NCBI RefSeq assembly: GCF_021228795.1
Contig: NZ_CP089309.1
Coordinates: forward strand, 1,116,001-1,180,000
Source of the DNA: Thiocapsa bogorovii
Lineage (GTDB): Bacteria > Pseudomonadota > Gammaproteobacteria > Chromatiales > Chromatiaceae
DNA length: 64,000 nucleotides
Reading direction: 5' to 3'
The position numbers were made by a program, and so were the translations under genes. Shown one piece after another: positions 52,947 to 61,693 of the stretch (position 1 is the first letter of the stretch; every line of letters starts with the position of its first letter). The notes beneath the pieces were generated by a model. That model saw only the letters and a list, made by a program, of their open reading frames with translations. It was not told the DNA's origin and made no database searches.

Positions 52947-53912
52947 ATGGGGTACATCGTGGCGAGGACAGAGCGCATTGCAATCATCGGCGCCGGCATG
53001 GCAGGACTCACCTGTGCCCGGCGCCTCGCCGATGCAGGCTACGCGCCGGCGGTCTTCGACAAAGGTCGGGGAATCGGCGGGCGGCTGGCTACGCGACGGA
53101 CACCGGACGGCCTGCAGTTCGATCATGGCGCGCAATACGCCACGGCGAGATCCCCAGATTTCGAGGCCCTGCTGAAACAGGCCCGCAACGCCGGTGCGGC
53201 AGCGCTCTGGGCAGACGGGGCAGACCAGGCGCATATCGTGGGCACGCCTGGCATGAGCGGGCTCGGCAAACATCTGGGGCAGGGTCTCGATATCCGCCAG
53301 GGCATAGCCGTCACTGGGCTGAACAGGGTGGATGACGGCTGGGCGGTGACCTTTGCCGGCGGAGCAGAGGTGTTCGACCGCGTTGTCGTCACCGTGCCCG
53401 CACCACAGGTGTCCGACCTACTCGGACTCGAGCACCCGATGTCCCGAGAGGTTGCCGCAGTGCGCCTCGATCCCTGCGTCACCTTGATGGCCGCCTTCGA
53501 CCCGCTCGCCCCGCGCCCCTTCATCACCCGCGCCGATTCCGACGACCCGCTGACATGGATCGCGCAGGACAGCAGCAAACCGGACCGGCAGGCGCCCGCG
53601 TGCTGGGTGGCACAGGCGAGCACGGTCTGGAGCACCGCGCATCTCGAGCTTTCCCCGAACGCTCTCGTCGCGCTCATGCTACCCATGCTGTGCGACCGCC
53701 TCGGCACCGATGTGAGCACACTTCGATATGCCGCCGCCCATCGCTGGCGCTATGCCCGTGTTTCGGTACCGCTCGGTCGCCCGTTCGCCCGCAACCGATC
53801 CGGCACGCTCTACGCCGGCGGAGACTGGTGCCTCGGCCCGCGGATCGAGGCAGCGTGGTCCAGCGGCGAGGCCATCGCACAGCACATCCTCGACGCGTCA
53901 TTCTCCGAATAA
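52947..53912 (+). CDS. FAD-dependent amine-oxidase-type flavoprotein (renalase-like)
   Basis: A 321-residue flavoprotein. RIAIIGAGMAGLTCARRLADAGYAPAVFDKGRGIGGRLATRR gives the dinucleotide-binding fold and the GGRxxTRR motif, and LQFDHGAQYAT is next, both typical of NAD(P)/FAD-dependent oxidoreductases related to renalase and amine oxidases. The C-terminal FAD-contact block is GTLYAGGDWCLGPRIEAAWSSGEAIAQHIL. The substrate is unknown. It may be co-transcribed with the Uma2 gene. Bases 53913-54345 after it contain no gene that I can support. Confidence 0.92.
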   Translation: MGYIVARTERIAIIGAGMAGLTCARRLADAGYAPAVFDKGRGIGGRLATRRTPDGLQFDHGAQYATARSPDFEALLKQARNAGAAALWADGADQAHIVGTPGMSGLGKHLGQGLDIRQGIAVTGLNRVDDGWAVTFAGGAEVFDRVVVTVPAPQVSDLLGLEHPMSREVAAVRLDPCVTLMAAFDPLAPRPFITRADSDDPLTWIAQDSSKPDRQAPACWVAQASTVWSTAHLELSPNALVALMLPMLCDRLGTDVSTLRYAAAHRWRYARVSVPLGRPFARNRSGTLYAGGDWCLGPRIEAAWSSGEAIAQHILDASFSE

Positions 53913-54345
53913 TCCCGAGATTGAATCGCTATTCGGACGTTCCCGGCCGTCGCGATGTGCATGGCGCCATGCCTGCGGCGAAATCGGGTTTGTCGGTGAT
54001 TGCCCTTTCCGATCCGAGATTGAAGGCGAACGGATGCCGGCCAAACCGACAATCCGAAGGCGAGCGACAACTTCCATCCAAACGCTGCCTCCCGACCTAG
54101 GGCCGGCGCGAGGGCTCAGCAAAAAGAAAGACCCGACCCGCCCCCCGGTCACCCCATGATGCGCAGGGTTCTTGACGCATTCGGGTGGCGTCAGCAAGCC
54201 GGCGCACAGCATGCCATGGTGAATTTTTTCCACAAGGCTTGAGGAATATGTACCGCCGCGGCTCGATCTCGTTCATTAATCTAACCCTATGCTCGGCTTT
54301 GTCGTCGGGAGCCGGAATCGATACAAAAGAGCGGGGTGTTAAGTC

Positions 54346-55785
54346 ATGCAGAAGCGCGTGGATGTGGCGGTGATCGGTGCGGGACACGCCGGTCTGAATG
54401 CAATCAAAGAGATCCGCAAGGTCACCGACAACTGGGTCCTCATCAACGGCGGGCCACTCGGCACCACCTGTGCCCGCATTGGCTGTATGCCGTCGAAGGT
54501 TGCCATTCACTTGGCGGATACCTACAAGATGCGCGACAAGCTCAAGCGCTACGGCGTCAGCGGTGGCGAGGCGCTGGCGCTGGACCGCCCGGCGGCACTG
54601 GAGCACGTGCGCGACCTGCGCGACACCTTCGTCGATCTGGTGCTCGCCAACACCACCGACGAGATGGACGACGAGCACCTGATCCAGGACTATGCCGAGC
54701 TGCTGGACGCCAATCGGCTTCGCGTCGGCGAGCGGGAGATCAGCGCCGATGCCATCGTTATCGCCACCGGCGCACGCTCCGTGGTACCGGACGCCTGGCG
54801 CGCCGAATTCGCCGACGGCATCCTCACCGCGGACGACATCTTCGAACAGGAGGAGCTGCCCGCCTCGGTGGCCGTCATCGGCCTTGGGCCCATCGGCCTG
54901 GAGATCGGCCAGGCGCTGCATCGCCTCGGTGTCGCCGTCACCGGCGTCGACCACGGCCGATGCCTGTCCCGCATCCAAGACCCGGCCGTGAACCGCGCCG
55001 CGGTGGACATCTTCGAGCGCGAGTTTCCGCTCTGGTTCGGCGACGAGCCGCGGGTGGAGCGCTGCGACGGCGGTTTCAGGGTGCGCGCCGGCGCGCGCGA
55101 GATCATCGTCGAGAAGCTGTTCCTGGCCCTCGGGCGGCAACCGAATCTGGAGCGGCTTCGGTTGGACCGGCTTGGCGTGGCCATGGGTGACCACGGCATA
55201 CCGAGCCACGATTCCGAGACGCTGCGAGTGGGCAGGACCTCGGTATACATGGCCGGCGATGCCGCCGGCGGCGTCGCCAATCTGCAGCGGGCCGCGGCGC
55301 AGGGGCGCATTGCCGGCTTCAACGCCGTGCATCGCCGCAAGCGTCGCTGGCGGGCACAGACGCCCATGGCCATCGTCTTCAGCGAGCCCAACATCGCCGC
55401 GGTCGGCATGCCGTGGCGTGACTTCGACGAACGGCGCATGGCCACGGCGCAGCAACGCTTCGGCCCGGTCGGTCGAGCGCTGATCATGGGCCAGAACCGC
55501 GGACTGCTCCGGGTCTACGCGGCGCGTCGGTCCGGGCAAATCCTGGGGGCGTCCATGGTGGGGCCGCGCTGCGAACACCTGGCGCACCTTCTCGCCTGGG
55601 CCATCGAGGAGAAGATGACAGTCGAGCGGGCGCTGGAAATGCCTTTCTATCACCCGGTCATCGAGGAGGCGCTACAGGACGCGCTGCTGGAGTTGAAAGC
55701 GGAGCTGAGCAAGGCCCGCCCCGGCTGGGTGAGCGGCTGGCTGAAACCCGCGCACACCCCGGTCAGATCCTCCGTGCCCCGCTGA
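54346..55785 (+). CDS. Dihydrolipoamide dehydrogenase-like flavoprotein disulfide reductase
   Basis: A 479-residue FAD protein of the pyridine nucleotide-disulfide oxidoreductase family. VDVAVIGAGHAGLNAI binds FAD; GTTCARIGCMPSK carries the redox pair Cys42/Cys47; VAVIGLGPIGLEIGQAL binds NAD(P); YMAGDAAGG is the second FAD motif; and PFYHPVIEEAL near 445 holds the catalytic His-Glu pair of dihydrolipoamide dehydrogenases. All are intact. It is not next to any 2-oxoacid dehydrogenase or glycine-cleavage subunit, so its thiol partner is not known; a mycothiol- or lipoate-type substrate is possible. The tail extends about 20 residues beyond the usual end. Its 3' end overlaps the DUF2293 remnant by 23 bases, convergently. 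Confidence 0.92.
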   Translation: MQKRVDVAVIGAGHAGLNAIKEIRKVTDNWVLINGGPLGTTCARIGCMPSKVAIHLADTYKMRDKLKRYGVSGGEALALDRPAALEHVRDLRDTFVDLVLANTTDEMDDEHLIQDYAELLDANRLRVGEREISADAIVIATGARSVVPDAWRAEFADGILTADDIFEQEELPASVAVIGLGPIGLEIGQALHRLGVAVTGVDHGRCLSRIQDPAVNRAAVDIFEREFPLWFGDEPRVERCDGGFRVRAGAREIIVEKLFLALGRQPNLERLRLDRLGVAMGDHGIPSHDSETLRVGRTSVYMAGDAAGGVANLQRAAAQGRIAGFNAVHRRKRRWRAQTPMAIVFSEPNIAAVGMPWRDFDERRMATAQQRFGPVGRALIMGQNRGLLRVYAARRSGQILGASMVGPRCEHLAHLLAWAIEEKMTVERALEMPFYHPVIEEALQDALLELKAELSKARPGWVSGWLKPAHTPVRSSVPR

Positions 55786-56173
55786 GCCGCCGTTCGGCCC
55801 AGGTGCGGAGGACTTCGTCGATCAAATCGCGGACACGTGCGCGGGCGTCGTGTCGATCGTGGCCGCGCAAGAGGAGGTCGTCGTAGGGGGTTTCAGTGTG
55901 GCGGATGTGTGCAATCACCGCGAGATCGATGGCTTCTGGATCGAGTGATTCGGCGCTGCCGCTCCTACCGATGCGACCGCTGTACTTCCGGCAGGCGTGC
56001 TCCGCAATCGCGGTCTCACGGCGGTCTGGGCAGTGCGGGTAAAGCTCACGGACGCGGGCGGCAAAGCGGGTGACGTAGTCCTGGCCCAATTCAGCGCGCC
56101 GAGCGGCTGCGTGGTTGCGTCGCGCGGCGCGGGTGGCGGCGTCCGCATCGCACTCTGTTTCTGCTCGCGTCAA
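55763..56173 (-). pseudogene. DUF2293 gene, C-terminal part, split by an IS element
   Basis: Reading leftward from 56173, the frame gives LTRAETECDADAATRAARR, then VRELYPHCPDRRETAIAEHACRKYSGRIGRS and VAVIAHIRHTETPYDDLL-type blocks of DUF2293 (the printed frame has IDLAVIAHIRHTETPYDDLLL). It ends at 55763. The N-terminal part is at 57862-58151, on the other side of the element. Joining them through a single TTGAC target copy gives EALTRAETECDAD without a frameshift, so the gene was whole until the insertion. Confidence 0.9.
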
Positions 56174-57861
56174 CCTAAAAAGAGCAGTTAGCGCCCGTCG
56201 CGGAGCGTTTTCGGCCCGCGGGCGAGTACACATACCGGCGGTTCGGCGGCTACGCCGGCGCCGGTAACACCGCCGGCGGCTGCAATTGGCGGCCGTTGAG
56301 ATACTTCACCAGCGCCCGCGAGAGGAGCCGGTACCAGCGTTGCAGGGGACTCAACTGCTCCGCAGTTCGGCGCAGCGTGTTGAAGAAGGCCGTGATCTCG
56401 CGGCAGGTCGCCTCCACCCACCCGGCTTCGGCATGGGGATGGCTGATGGTCAGGCGCGTCTGCCCGCCGTGACGGGTCAGTCGTGCCGGTGCGCTGAGCA
56501 GCAGCGGGCGGCTGGTGATCGCCTCGGTGTGCCGAGTCGGGTCGGCCAGGCGCACGAACAGGCTCCACCAGTTGTAGGTCAAGGCGGTGATGCGCGCCAT
56601 GAAGCGGCAGCGCTTGATGTCGCGGGTGGTGAAGCCGCCCCAGCCCCAATGGTTCTTGAGCTCGTCGAAGGGATTCTCCGCGTCGGCGCGATCGCGATAG
56701 AGTTGCGCCACGCTCAGGATCTCATGGGGCAGCGAGGTCACCAGCACGGCGTACTCGTAGACGATCGTCTCGTCGGTGAGCTCGGCGAAGCTCAGGCGCA
56801 GCTGCTCGGGATCACCCTGCTCGACGACGGCCAGGTCGGCCTTGATGCGCCGGCGCAGCACGACGGCGCGCCGGGCACGGCTCCAGCCCGACAGACGCAG
56901 GGTCGTCTCGGCCCCCTGCCAGCCTTGACCGGCATCGCACCACTCGGCATCGCGCATCAGGCGCTCGACGGTCTGCTTGACCTTGGAGGTCATGCGCAGC
57001 TTGAACAGATACGGGATCCCCTCCTGCTCGGCCCGTGCCATGTTGGCTTGGGTGCCCCAATCGCGGTCGCCGCGAATGCACAGCGGCCAGTGCGCCCGCG
57101 GCAGGCGCGCGAGCAACTCCCACAGCCCCGGCGCGCTGTACTTGGACGCGGTTTGGTTGCCGTCCAGCACCTCCACGTCCAGGATCAGACGCAGACCGGC
57201 GACGAAATAGGTGTGGTCGGTGTGCGAAGGGCGCCCCGGCTTGTGCGGGTTGTAGCCCTTGAGCGCACCCTCTTGATGCCCGTAGAGCGGCTTGACCGTC
57301 ACGTCGGTATCGAGAATCCAGGGCACGCCCGGCACCGGCGCCACGCAGGCGTCCAGGTGGTTCTGCAACCAGGCCACCCCGTCGGCTTCATCGAGCTTGC
57401 CGAGGTTGCGGCGCACCGAGTCCTCGCTCACCACCGCCTCCATGCCCAGCAGGGCGGCGTTGATGGTGTCGCCGCGCAGGGCACTGATGTGGGCATCGCG
57501 CTGATGCCCGGACAGCACCGCCAGGATGGCGGTACCGAGAACGTCGCGCGTGCTCGGGGCGTTCGGGCTGGTCAGCTTCAGCGGGCAGCTCTCGACCCAG
57601 GCATCGAAGCGCCCGCCCAGGCGCAAAAACTCGGTGAAGAACGGCAGCTGCCCCAGCGGGGTGACCGCCGCCTGCGCATCCCACTCGACGTGGACGCGGC
57701 CGCCAAAGGTGTCCACCGCAACCGGGCCGGCATGCGGTACCAATGCGGTGGTTTCGGGTTCACCCTGCGGGTGAGGGATCGGGTTGCTCATGGGGACCTC
57801 CTTGCGCCGATATTTCAGCGGCTTGGATCACTCGAGGCAAGGTTTAACTGCTCTTTTTAGG
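56174..57861 (-). mobile_element. IS1380-family insertion sequence, complete, 1688 bp
   Basis: The ends are inverted repeats: CCTAAAAAGAGCAGTTA at 56174-56190 and the same sequence inverted at 57845-57861. Direct 5-base copies of the target (GTCAA on this strand, TTGAC on the gene's strand) flank it at 56169-56173 and 57862-57866. It holds one intact transposase gene. It interrupts a DUF2293 gene. A deleted relative lies at 37585-38370. Confidence 0.93.
56250..57791 (-). CDS. IS1380-family transposase
   Basis: A 513-residue DDE transposase. WILDTDVTVKPLYGHQEGALKGYNPHKPGRPSHT holds the first catalytic Asp and the family's typical YG.QEGA..GYNP motif. IRGDRDWG holds the second Asp, and ENPFDELKNHWGWGGFTT the Glu. 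All three are present, so it may be active. It fills nearly the whole element. AAGGAGG lies just before the start. The gene copy at 37658-38290 is the same with internal deletions. Confidence 0.97.
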   Translation of the reverse strand: MSNPIPHPQGEPETTALVPHAGPVAVDTFGGRVHVEWDAQAAVTPLGQLPFFTEFLRLGGRFDAWVESCPLKLTSPNAPSTRDVLGTAILAVLSGHQRDAHISALRGDTINAALLGMEAVVSEDSVRRNLGKLDEADGVAWLQNHLDACVAPVPGVPWILDTDVTVKPLYGHQEGALKGYNPHKPGRPSHTDHTYFVAGLRLILDVEVLDGNQTASKYSAPGLWELLARLPRAHWPLCIRGDRDWGTQANMARAEQEGIPYLFKLRMTSKVKQTVERLMRDAEWCDAGQGWQGAETTLRLSGWSRARRAVVLRRRIKADLAVVEQGDPEQLRLSFAELTDETIVYEYAVLVTSLPHEILSVAQLYRDRADAENPFDELKNHWGWGGFTTRDIKRCRFMARITALTYNWWSLFVRLADPTRHTEAITSRPLLLSAPARLTRHGGQTRLTISHPHAEAGWVEATCREITAFFNTLRRTAEQLSPLQRWYRLLSRALVKYLNGRQLQPPAVLPAPA

Positions 57862-58151
57862 GTCAAGGCTTCGTCCTCGACAAGGAGACCCTGGCGTTGG
57901 TAGCGCTTGCGCGCACGGCCCCATTTGAGCACCACGGCACTCAGACGAGAGTGCTTGCGGGCGCGGCGCGTGAGGGCGGCATCCCCCGCCGGAAGAAATA
58001 CGAGGTGGTCAAGATCGGCACAGGCGAGGCAGAGGGCGCGGCTGTCGCCCTCTAGCGTTATCCAGGCGTGCCGACCGAGGTACTCCCGGCATTCGTCGCA
58101 GCGAGTGTCGCGGCCGGTGATGAAAACCTTGAGATCGTTGACGGTGGTCAT
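57862..58151 (-). pseudogene. DUF2293 gene, N-terminal part, split by an IS element
   Basis: From the ATG at 58151 the frame reads MTTVNDLKVFITGRDTRCDECREYLGRHAWITLEGDSRALCLACADLDHLVFLPAGDAALTRRARKHS and on to LLVEDEALT, where the element begins. The CxxC pairs (CDEC, CLAC) suggest a zinc ribbon, typical of DUF2293 proteins. With its other part at 55763-56173 the original protein had about 231 residues. Its function is unknown. Confidence 0.92.
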
Positions 58152-58159
58152 CGGAGGGC

Positions 58160-58258
58160 TTACCGATTCAACACCACAGGGGTTTCGCGCAGCATTAGAC
58201 GATGCGAAAGCGCGAGTGGATCAGGTGCGTATTCCAGCTGTTCCTTCAGCGCATCTAG
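58160..58258 (-). pseudogene. PIN toxin gene, C-terminal part, split by an IS element
   Basis: Read leftward across the CTAG target copy, this stretch gives LDALKEQLEYAPDPLALSHRLMLRETPVVLNR and stops at 58160. It continues the PIN frame of 59994-60174 if the element at 58259-59993 is removed. The end is shorter than a normal PIN domain, lacking the final D-containing strand, so the gene may have been damaged before. The DUF2293 start codon is 9 bases further on. Confidence 0.75.
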
Positions 58259-59993
58259 CCCGGATGTTTCATAAACCGACACAGCCGACACTGGCCTCGC
58301 GGATTTGCGCGGCGCTGGGCGTCACCGAGGGCGATGACCGGGACGCCGCGGGGGTTGAATGGTGGAAATACCGAGCGGCAACGGGCTTGATCAACGGGGC
58401 ACGAGTAGTTTTGTCGCCGCGCAGGCGTACGATGCCCTGCCCGAGGTGGGCATAGTCGTCGTGCGCGTGCTGAAATCCCCGTGCGGGGATGTATGTGCGT
58501 CTAGGCGGGCGCCGCCCGGGGCTGCGCGTTGAAGAGCCTCTCGGTGACCTGCTGCAACAGCGTCTTGACCGGACAGCTCGAGGGCAGGTGCAGGCGCACG
58601 CGGTCTTTGTACTGCACCACGCGCACGGCGAGCTTGAACAGTTTGATGATCACGGTGGCAGGCTGGGCGTTGGCCAGTTCCGTGCCGACGAGGACCTCGG
58701 TGCGCAGCGTTTGGTGCAAGACGTAAGCGGCGCAGGAGAAGAACAAGCGCATCTGATTGGCCAAGAAGGTGCTGTCGGAAGTGCGATCGCTGGCCAGATC
58801 GTTCTTGATCATTTTGATGAAGTTCTCGTCCTGGCCGCGCGCGCAGTACAGATCGCGGTAGACGCACTCGGGACTGGGCAAGTCCAAGGAGGTGACGACG
58901 AAGCGGAGGTTGTCGCCGCGCGCCGTCACCTCGACTTTGAGGATGGTCCGACACGCGCCGGGCCAGGAACCGGCACGGTAGTCAACCTCGTGGTAGGTGC
59001 GGGTCCGCTCGGGTACGTCGGCGTCGGCGCGCCGGGCGTTCTCGATGCGCAGCGCATGGAGCTTGCGGGCGTCGGCCAAGAACGGCTCGGCCCGTGGCGT
59101 GAGAGCCCGGTTACCCGCCAGGCCGAAGATGAAATCCGTCAACGGATCGGCCATCGCCAAGGCCATCAACTCGGGGTTGGAGAAGTGTCCGTCGCCGCGC
59201 AGGATGATGCGTGTGCGTGGCCACGCGGCCCGCAGCCGCTTGAGCACGCGCTTGAGGATCATCGCGTTCTCGGCGCCGGTGGGGCGCTTGCCGGGACGCA
59301 GCACCGCGGTGATGAACTTCCCCGAGAGGCCCTCGAAGAGAAACAGCGGCAAGTAGCAATGGTTGCCGTAGTGATGATTGTAGAACGCGAACTCCTGCTG
59401 GCCATGGGTGGCGTCTTCGGAGTGGTCCATATCGAGCACGATCACCTGCGGCGCCTTCGGGTAGCTGGCGATGAAGGCCTCGACGAAGGCCTGCGCCATG
59501 CGGTAGAGGTCGCGCGCGCCGACCCCATTCTCCAAACGCGAGAAGGTCGGCCCGCTGGCCAGGTCCGTCGTCGCATCCAGCGGCTTGCGCTCCAGCCCCA
59601 GCTTGAACAGCGCATCACGGCGCAGCGCATTGGCGTCGTTGCCGTCTTCGTAAGCACAGGCGATCTGGTAGACCCGTTGCGCGATCAGCTCACGCATCGG
59701 ATGGGTGGTGTAGGACGGATGGCGCCAATCATCGATCGCTGCGCTCAACCGCTCGGTCAGGCCGATCTGCCGATCAACCCCGCGCAGAATCATGGGGCCA
59801 AAGTCAGACGACATGGCGCCGCCGTCGAAGTCGCCGCGGACCGTGAAACCGGCGACCGGGGGAAAACGCAGCTGTTCCGGGGTAGACTCGGGCATGGGCG
59901 ACCTCGTTTAGCTTCTTCCGAAGCGTTCTTGGCGGAACAGCCATTTTATCAATGGGTTGAACGAGAGTCGCCCTTTTTTATGAAATATTCGGG
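58259..59993 (-). mobile_element. Second IS1380-family element, 1735 bp
   Basis: Its ends are inverted repeats, CCCGGATGTTTCATAAAC at 58259 and, inverted, CCCGAATATTTCATAAAA at 59993, and it is flanked by CTAG target copies (58255-58258 and 59994-59997). It carries one transposase gene, and a small hairpin (ATCCCCG-TG-CGGGGAT) just past the transposase stop. It is unrelated in end sequence to the element at 56174-57861. It interrupts a PIN toxin gene. Confidence 0.92.
58501..59895 (-). CDS. IS1380-family transposase (second type)
   Basis: A 464-residue transposase of a different subgroup from the one at 56250. VIVLDMDHSEDATHGQQEFAFYNHHYGNHCYLPLFLFEG holds the first catalytic Asp with the D-x-D-H type motif and the HG.QE..FYN..Y block. 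RIILRGDGHFSNPELM holds the second. YCARGQDENFIKMIKNDLASDRTS holds the Glu. All appear intact. The gene spans most of the element; its start is 98 bases from the element's end. Confidence 0.95.
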   Translation of the reverse strand: MPESTPEQLRFPPVAGFTVRGDFDGGAMSSDFGPMILRGVDRQIGLTERLSAAIDDWRHPSYTTHPMRELIAQRVYQIACAYEDGNDANALRRDALFKLGLERKPLDATTDLASGPTFSRLENGVGARDLYRMAQAFVEAFIASYPKAPQVIVLDMDHSEDATHGQQEFAFYNHHYGNHCYLPLFLFEGLSGKFITAVLRPGKRPTGAENAMILKRVLKRLRAAWPRTRIILRGDGHFSNPELMALAMADPLTDFIFGLAGNRALTPRAEPFLADARKLHALRIENARRADADVPERTRTYHEVDYRAGSWPGACRTILKVEVTARGDNLRFVVTSLDLPSPECVYRDLYCARGQDENFIKMIKNDLASDRTSDSTFLANQMRLFFSCAAYVLHQTLRTEVLVGTELANAQPATVIIKLFKLAVRVVQYKDRVRLHLPSSCPVKTLLQQVTERLFNAQPRAAPA

Positions 59994-60174
59994 CTAGTGA
60001 GGGTGCGCGTTGCGGACACTTGAGGGTGATGTTTCGGTAGGCCTCGTCCCAAGCAAGCAAGGAGGTCACTAGGCGGCATCGGCCCGCTGTGGCCAGTTCG
60101 AATAGCAGCAGCGTCGGACTACCGTCCCGGTAGGCCGCGCTGAACAGGATATTGGCGTCGAGGAACAGCCGCAA
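59994..60174 (-). pseudogene. PIN toxin gene, N-terminal part, split by an IS element
   Basis: The frame reads LRLFLDANILFSAAYRDGSPTLLLFELATAGRCRLVTSLLAWDEAYRNITLKCPQRAPSL and then runs into the element. LFLDANILFSA carries the first PIN-domain Asp and WDEAYRN the conserved Glu, so this was an RNase toxin of the VapC type. The likely start is a TTG at 60174 that lies just past the antitoxin's stop; an ATG at 60201 is also in frame. The remainder lies at 58160-58258. Confidence 0.85.
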
Positions 60175-60175
60175 A

Positions 60176-60433
60176 TCAATCGCCCCGCGCCAGCGAAGCA
60201 CGGACGCGCGTCTGAAGAGCGGCGGGGATCGCGTTCTCCCGCTCGAACTCCTCGACGCGCTCCTCGGAATAGATCTCGATTGGGTAGACCACCGCCGGCC
60301 GCAGCAGGATCGCGCCTTCGGGTGTTGTCTCCACCAACAGAGGGGTATTCCCGGTCAGGCCGACCGCGCGCAGAATCGTCCGAGGGATAGTTACTTGGCC
60401 TTTTGTTCCCAGCTTCACCAGTTCTATGCTCAA
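60176..60433 (-). CDS. AbrB/SpoVT-type antitoxin
   Basis: An 85-residue protein starting MSIELVKLGTKGQVTIPRTILRAVGLTGNTPLLVE, a swapped-hairpin AbrB/MazE DNA-binding domain. The C-terminal half, EERVEEFERENAIP, should bind the PIN toxin whose gene follows directly. Because that toxin is broken by an IS element, this antitoxin no longer has an active partner, though it may still repress its own promoter. A truncated RND pump gene ends 33 bases upstream of it. Confidence 0.92.
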   Translation of the reverse strand: MSIELVKLGTKGQVTIPRTILRAVGLTGNTPLLVETTPEGAILLRPAVVYPIEIYSEERVEEFERENAIPAALQTRVRASLARGD

Positions 60434-60465
60434 GACCTCTACAAATCATGATGTTGCCTTGGAGC

Positions 60466-61182
60466 TTACGCCAGAGTCCGGTATTCCGGAATCCGGCCGA
60501 GGTCGAGAGACTCGAGGTCGTAGAGGATGACGTAGACCGCCGGCACCAGGAACAGGGCCGCGACGGTGGCGGTGACCAGCCCGAAGGCGAGGCTCGCGGC
60601 CAGCGGAATCAGGATCTGCGCCTGTCGGCTCTTCTCCAGCAGCAGCGGCAGCAGGCCGGCGATGGTGGTGATGGAGGTGAGGAGGATCGGGCGGAAACGG
60701 GCGCGGCCGGCCTGTTTGGCGGCGTCGATGGTGACCATGCCGCGCCGGCGCTCCTGGCGGATGAAGGTGACCAGAAGAATACTGTCGTTGACGACGACGC
60801 CGAACAGCGAGGCCATGCCGACGATGCTGGGCATGGTGAGGTCCAGCCCCAGGGCCATGTGTCCGAAGACGACGCCGATGAACGCGGTGGGTATCACCAG
60901 CATGACGGTGATGGGCGCCAGATAGCCGCGGAATTGCAGCGCCAGCAGCATATAGACGCCGATCAGGCCGAGCAGGACGTTGCGCCCGATGGATTGGCCG
61001 GTCTTGGCGGATTCCTTGCTCTCGCCCTGCACGTCCAAACGCAGGCCAGGATAGCGCTCCAGCAGACCGGGGATGAACTTGGCGCGCGCCTGAGCAAGCA
61101 GTTCCTGGGCGTTGGCGACAGCCCGATCGACGTCGCCTTGGACCGTGACCGCGCGCTGACCATCGACGCGGTGGATGCGCGC
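60466..61182 (-). pseudogene. C-terminal fragment of an RND-family efflux permease
   Basis: About 238 residues match the last part of AcrB-type pumps: IHRVDGQRAVTVQGDVDRA, LGLIGVYMLLALQFRGYLAPITVMLVIPTAFIGVVFGHMALGLDLTMPSIVGM, GVVVNDSILLVTFIRQERR and SITTIAGLLPLLLE. A complete pump has about 1000-1050 residues, so three quarters are missing. Homology ends sharply at about 61182, with unrelated sequence beyond, so a deletion or insertion removed the front. The ASLFGVVVNDSILLV block is the usual fourth-helix-like motif of the C-terminal repeat. Confidence 0.88.
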
Positions 61183-61411
61183 CCGGGTCCTTCCTCTACT
61201 TTGGCGAAAGAAGAATGCAATCCCTGTCCGCTTGCCTAGCAAAAGGCAAGACAAGCCCCCTCTCTTCCTCCTTCGCGCCCTGAATAGGCGACATGCAGTT
61301 GGTCTGAGCCCAGACGCGCTTCCATAGCAAGCACGCCGGCGTCCGATTGCACTGTTGATGATGGCGCGCTCCGGCAATTTGCCGTACAGTCAGTGACAGG
61401 AGGACAATTCC

Positions 61412-61693
61412 ATGCCATCGCAGACTTCCACCGCTCGCCTCGAGGCCAGAATCAGCACAGAGTTGCACGCCATGCTCAAGCGTGCGGCGGAGCTTCAGGG
61501 CCGCACCATGACTGACTTCGTGGTGTCGGCCGTACAGCAGGCCGCCCAACTCGCCATTGAGCAGGCAGAAATCGTCCGACTCTCGCAGGCCGATTCTCAG
61601 CGCTTTTCGGAGGCACTGTTGTCACCGCCGCGACCGACACCGGCCTTGGAGCGTGCATTTGCGCACCGCCGCAGGCTGGTTGCTCCGGAGTGA
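61412..61693 (+). CDS. tacA: DUF1778 (TacA-like) antitoxin
   Basis: A 93-residue ribbon-helix-helix antitoxin. STARLEARISTELHAMLKRAAELQGRTMTDFVVSAVQQAA is the DUF1778 pattern, and the tail SQADSQRFSEALLSPPRPTPALERAF wraps the toxin. AGGAGGACAATTCC before the ATG at 61412 is a strong ribosome binding site. It overlaps the next gene by 4 bases. Together they form a TacAT-type toxin-antitoxin module, probably self-repressing. Confidence 0.95.
   Translation: MPSQTSTARLEARISTELHAMLKRAAELQGRTMTDFVVSAVQQAAQLAIEQAEIVRLSQADSQRFSEALLSPPRPTPALERAFAHRRRLVAPE

Noticed and set aside
53913-54345. Possible gene in the gap before the disulfide reductase
   Set aside because: Frames are short and of biased composition, with no ribosome binding site or known motif.
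56286-57860. A 524-residue plus-strand frame across the IS1380 element
   Set aside because: Antisense of the transposase, whose catalytic residues are all present on the other strand.
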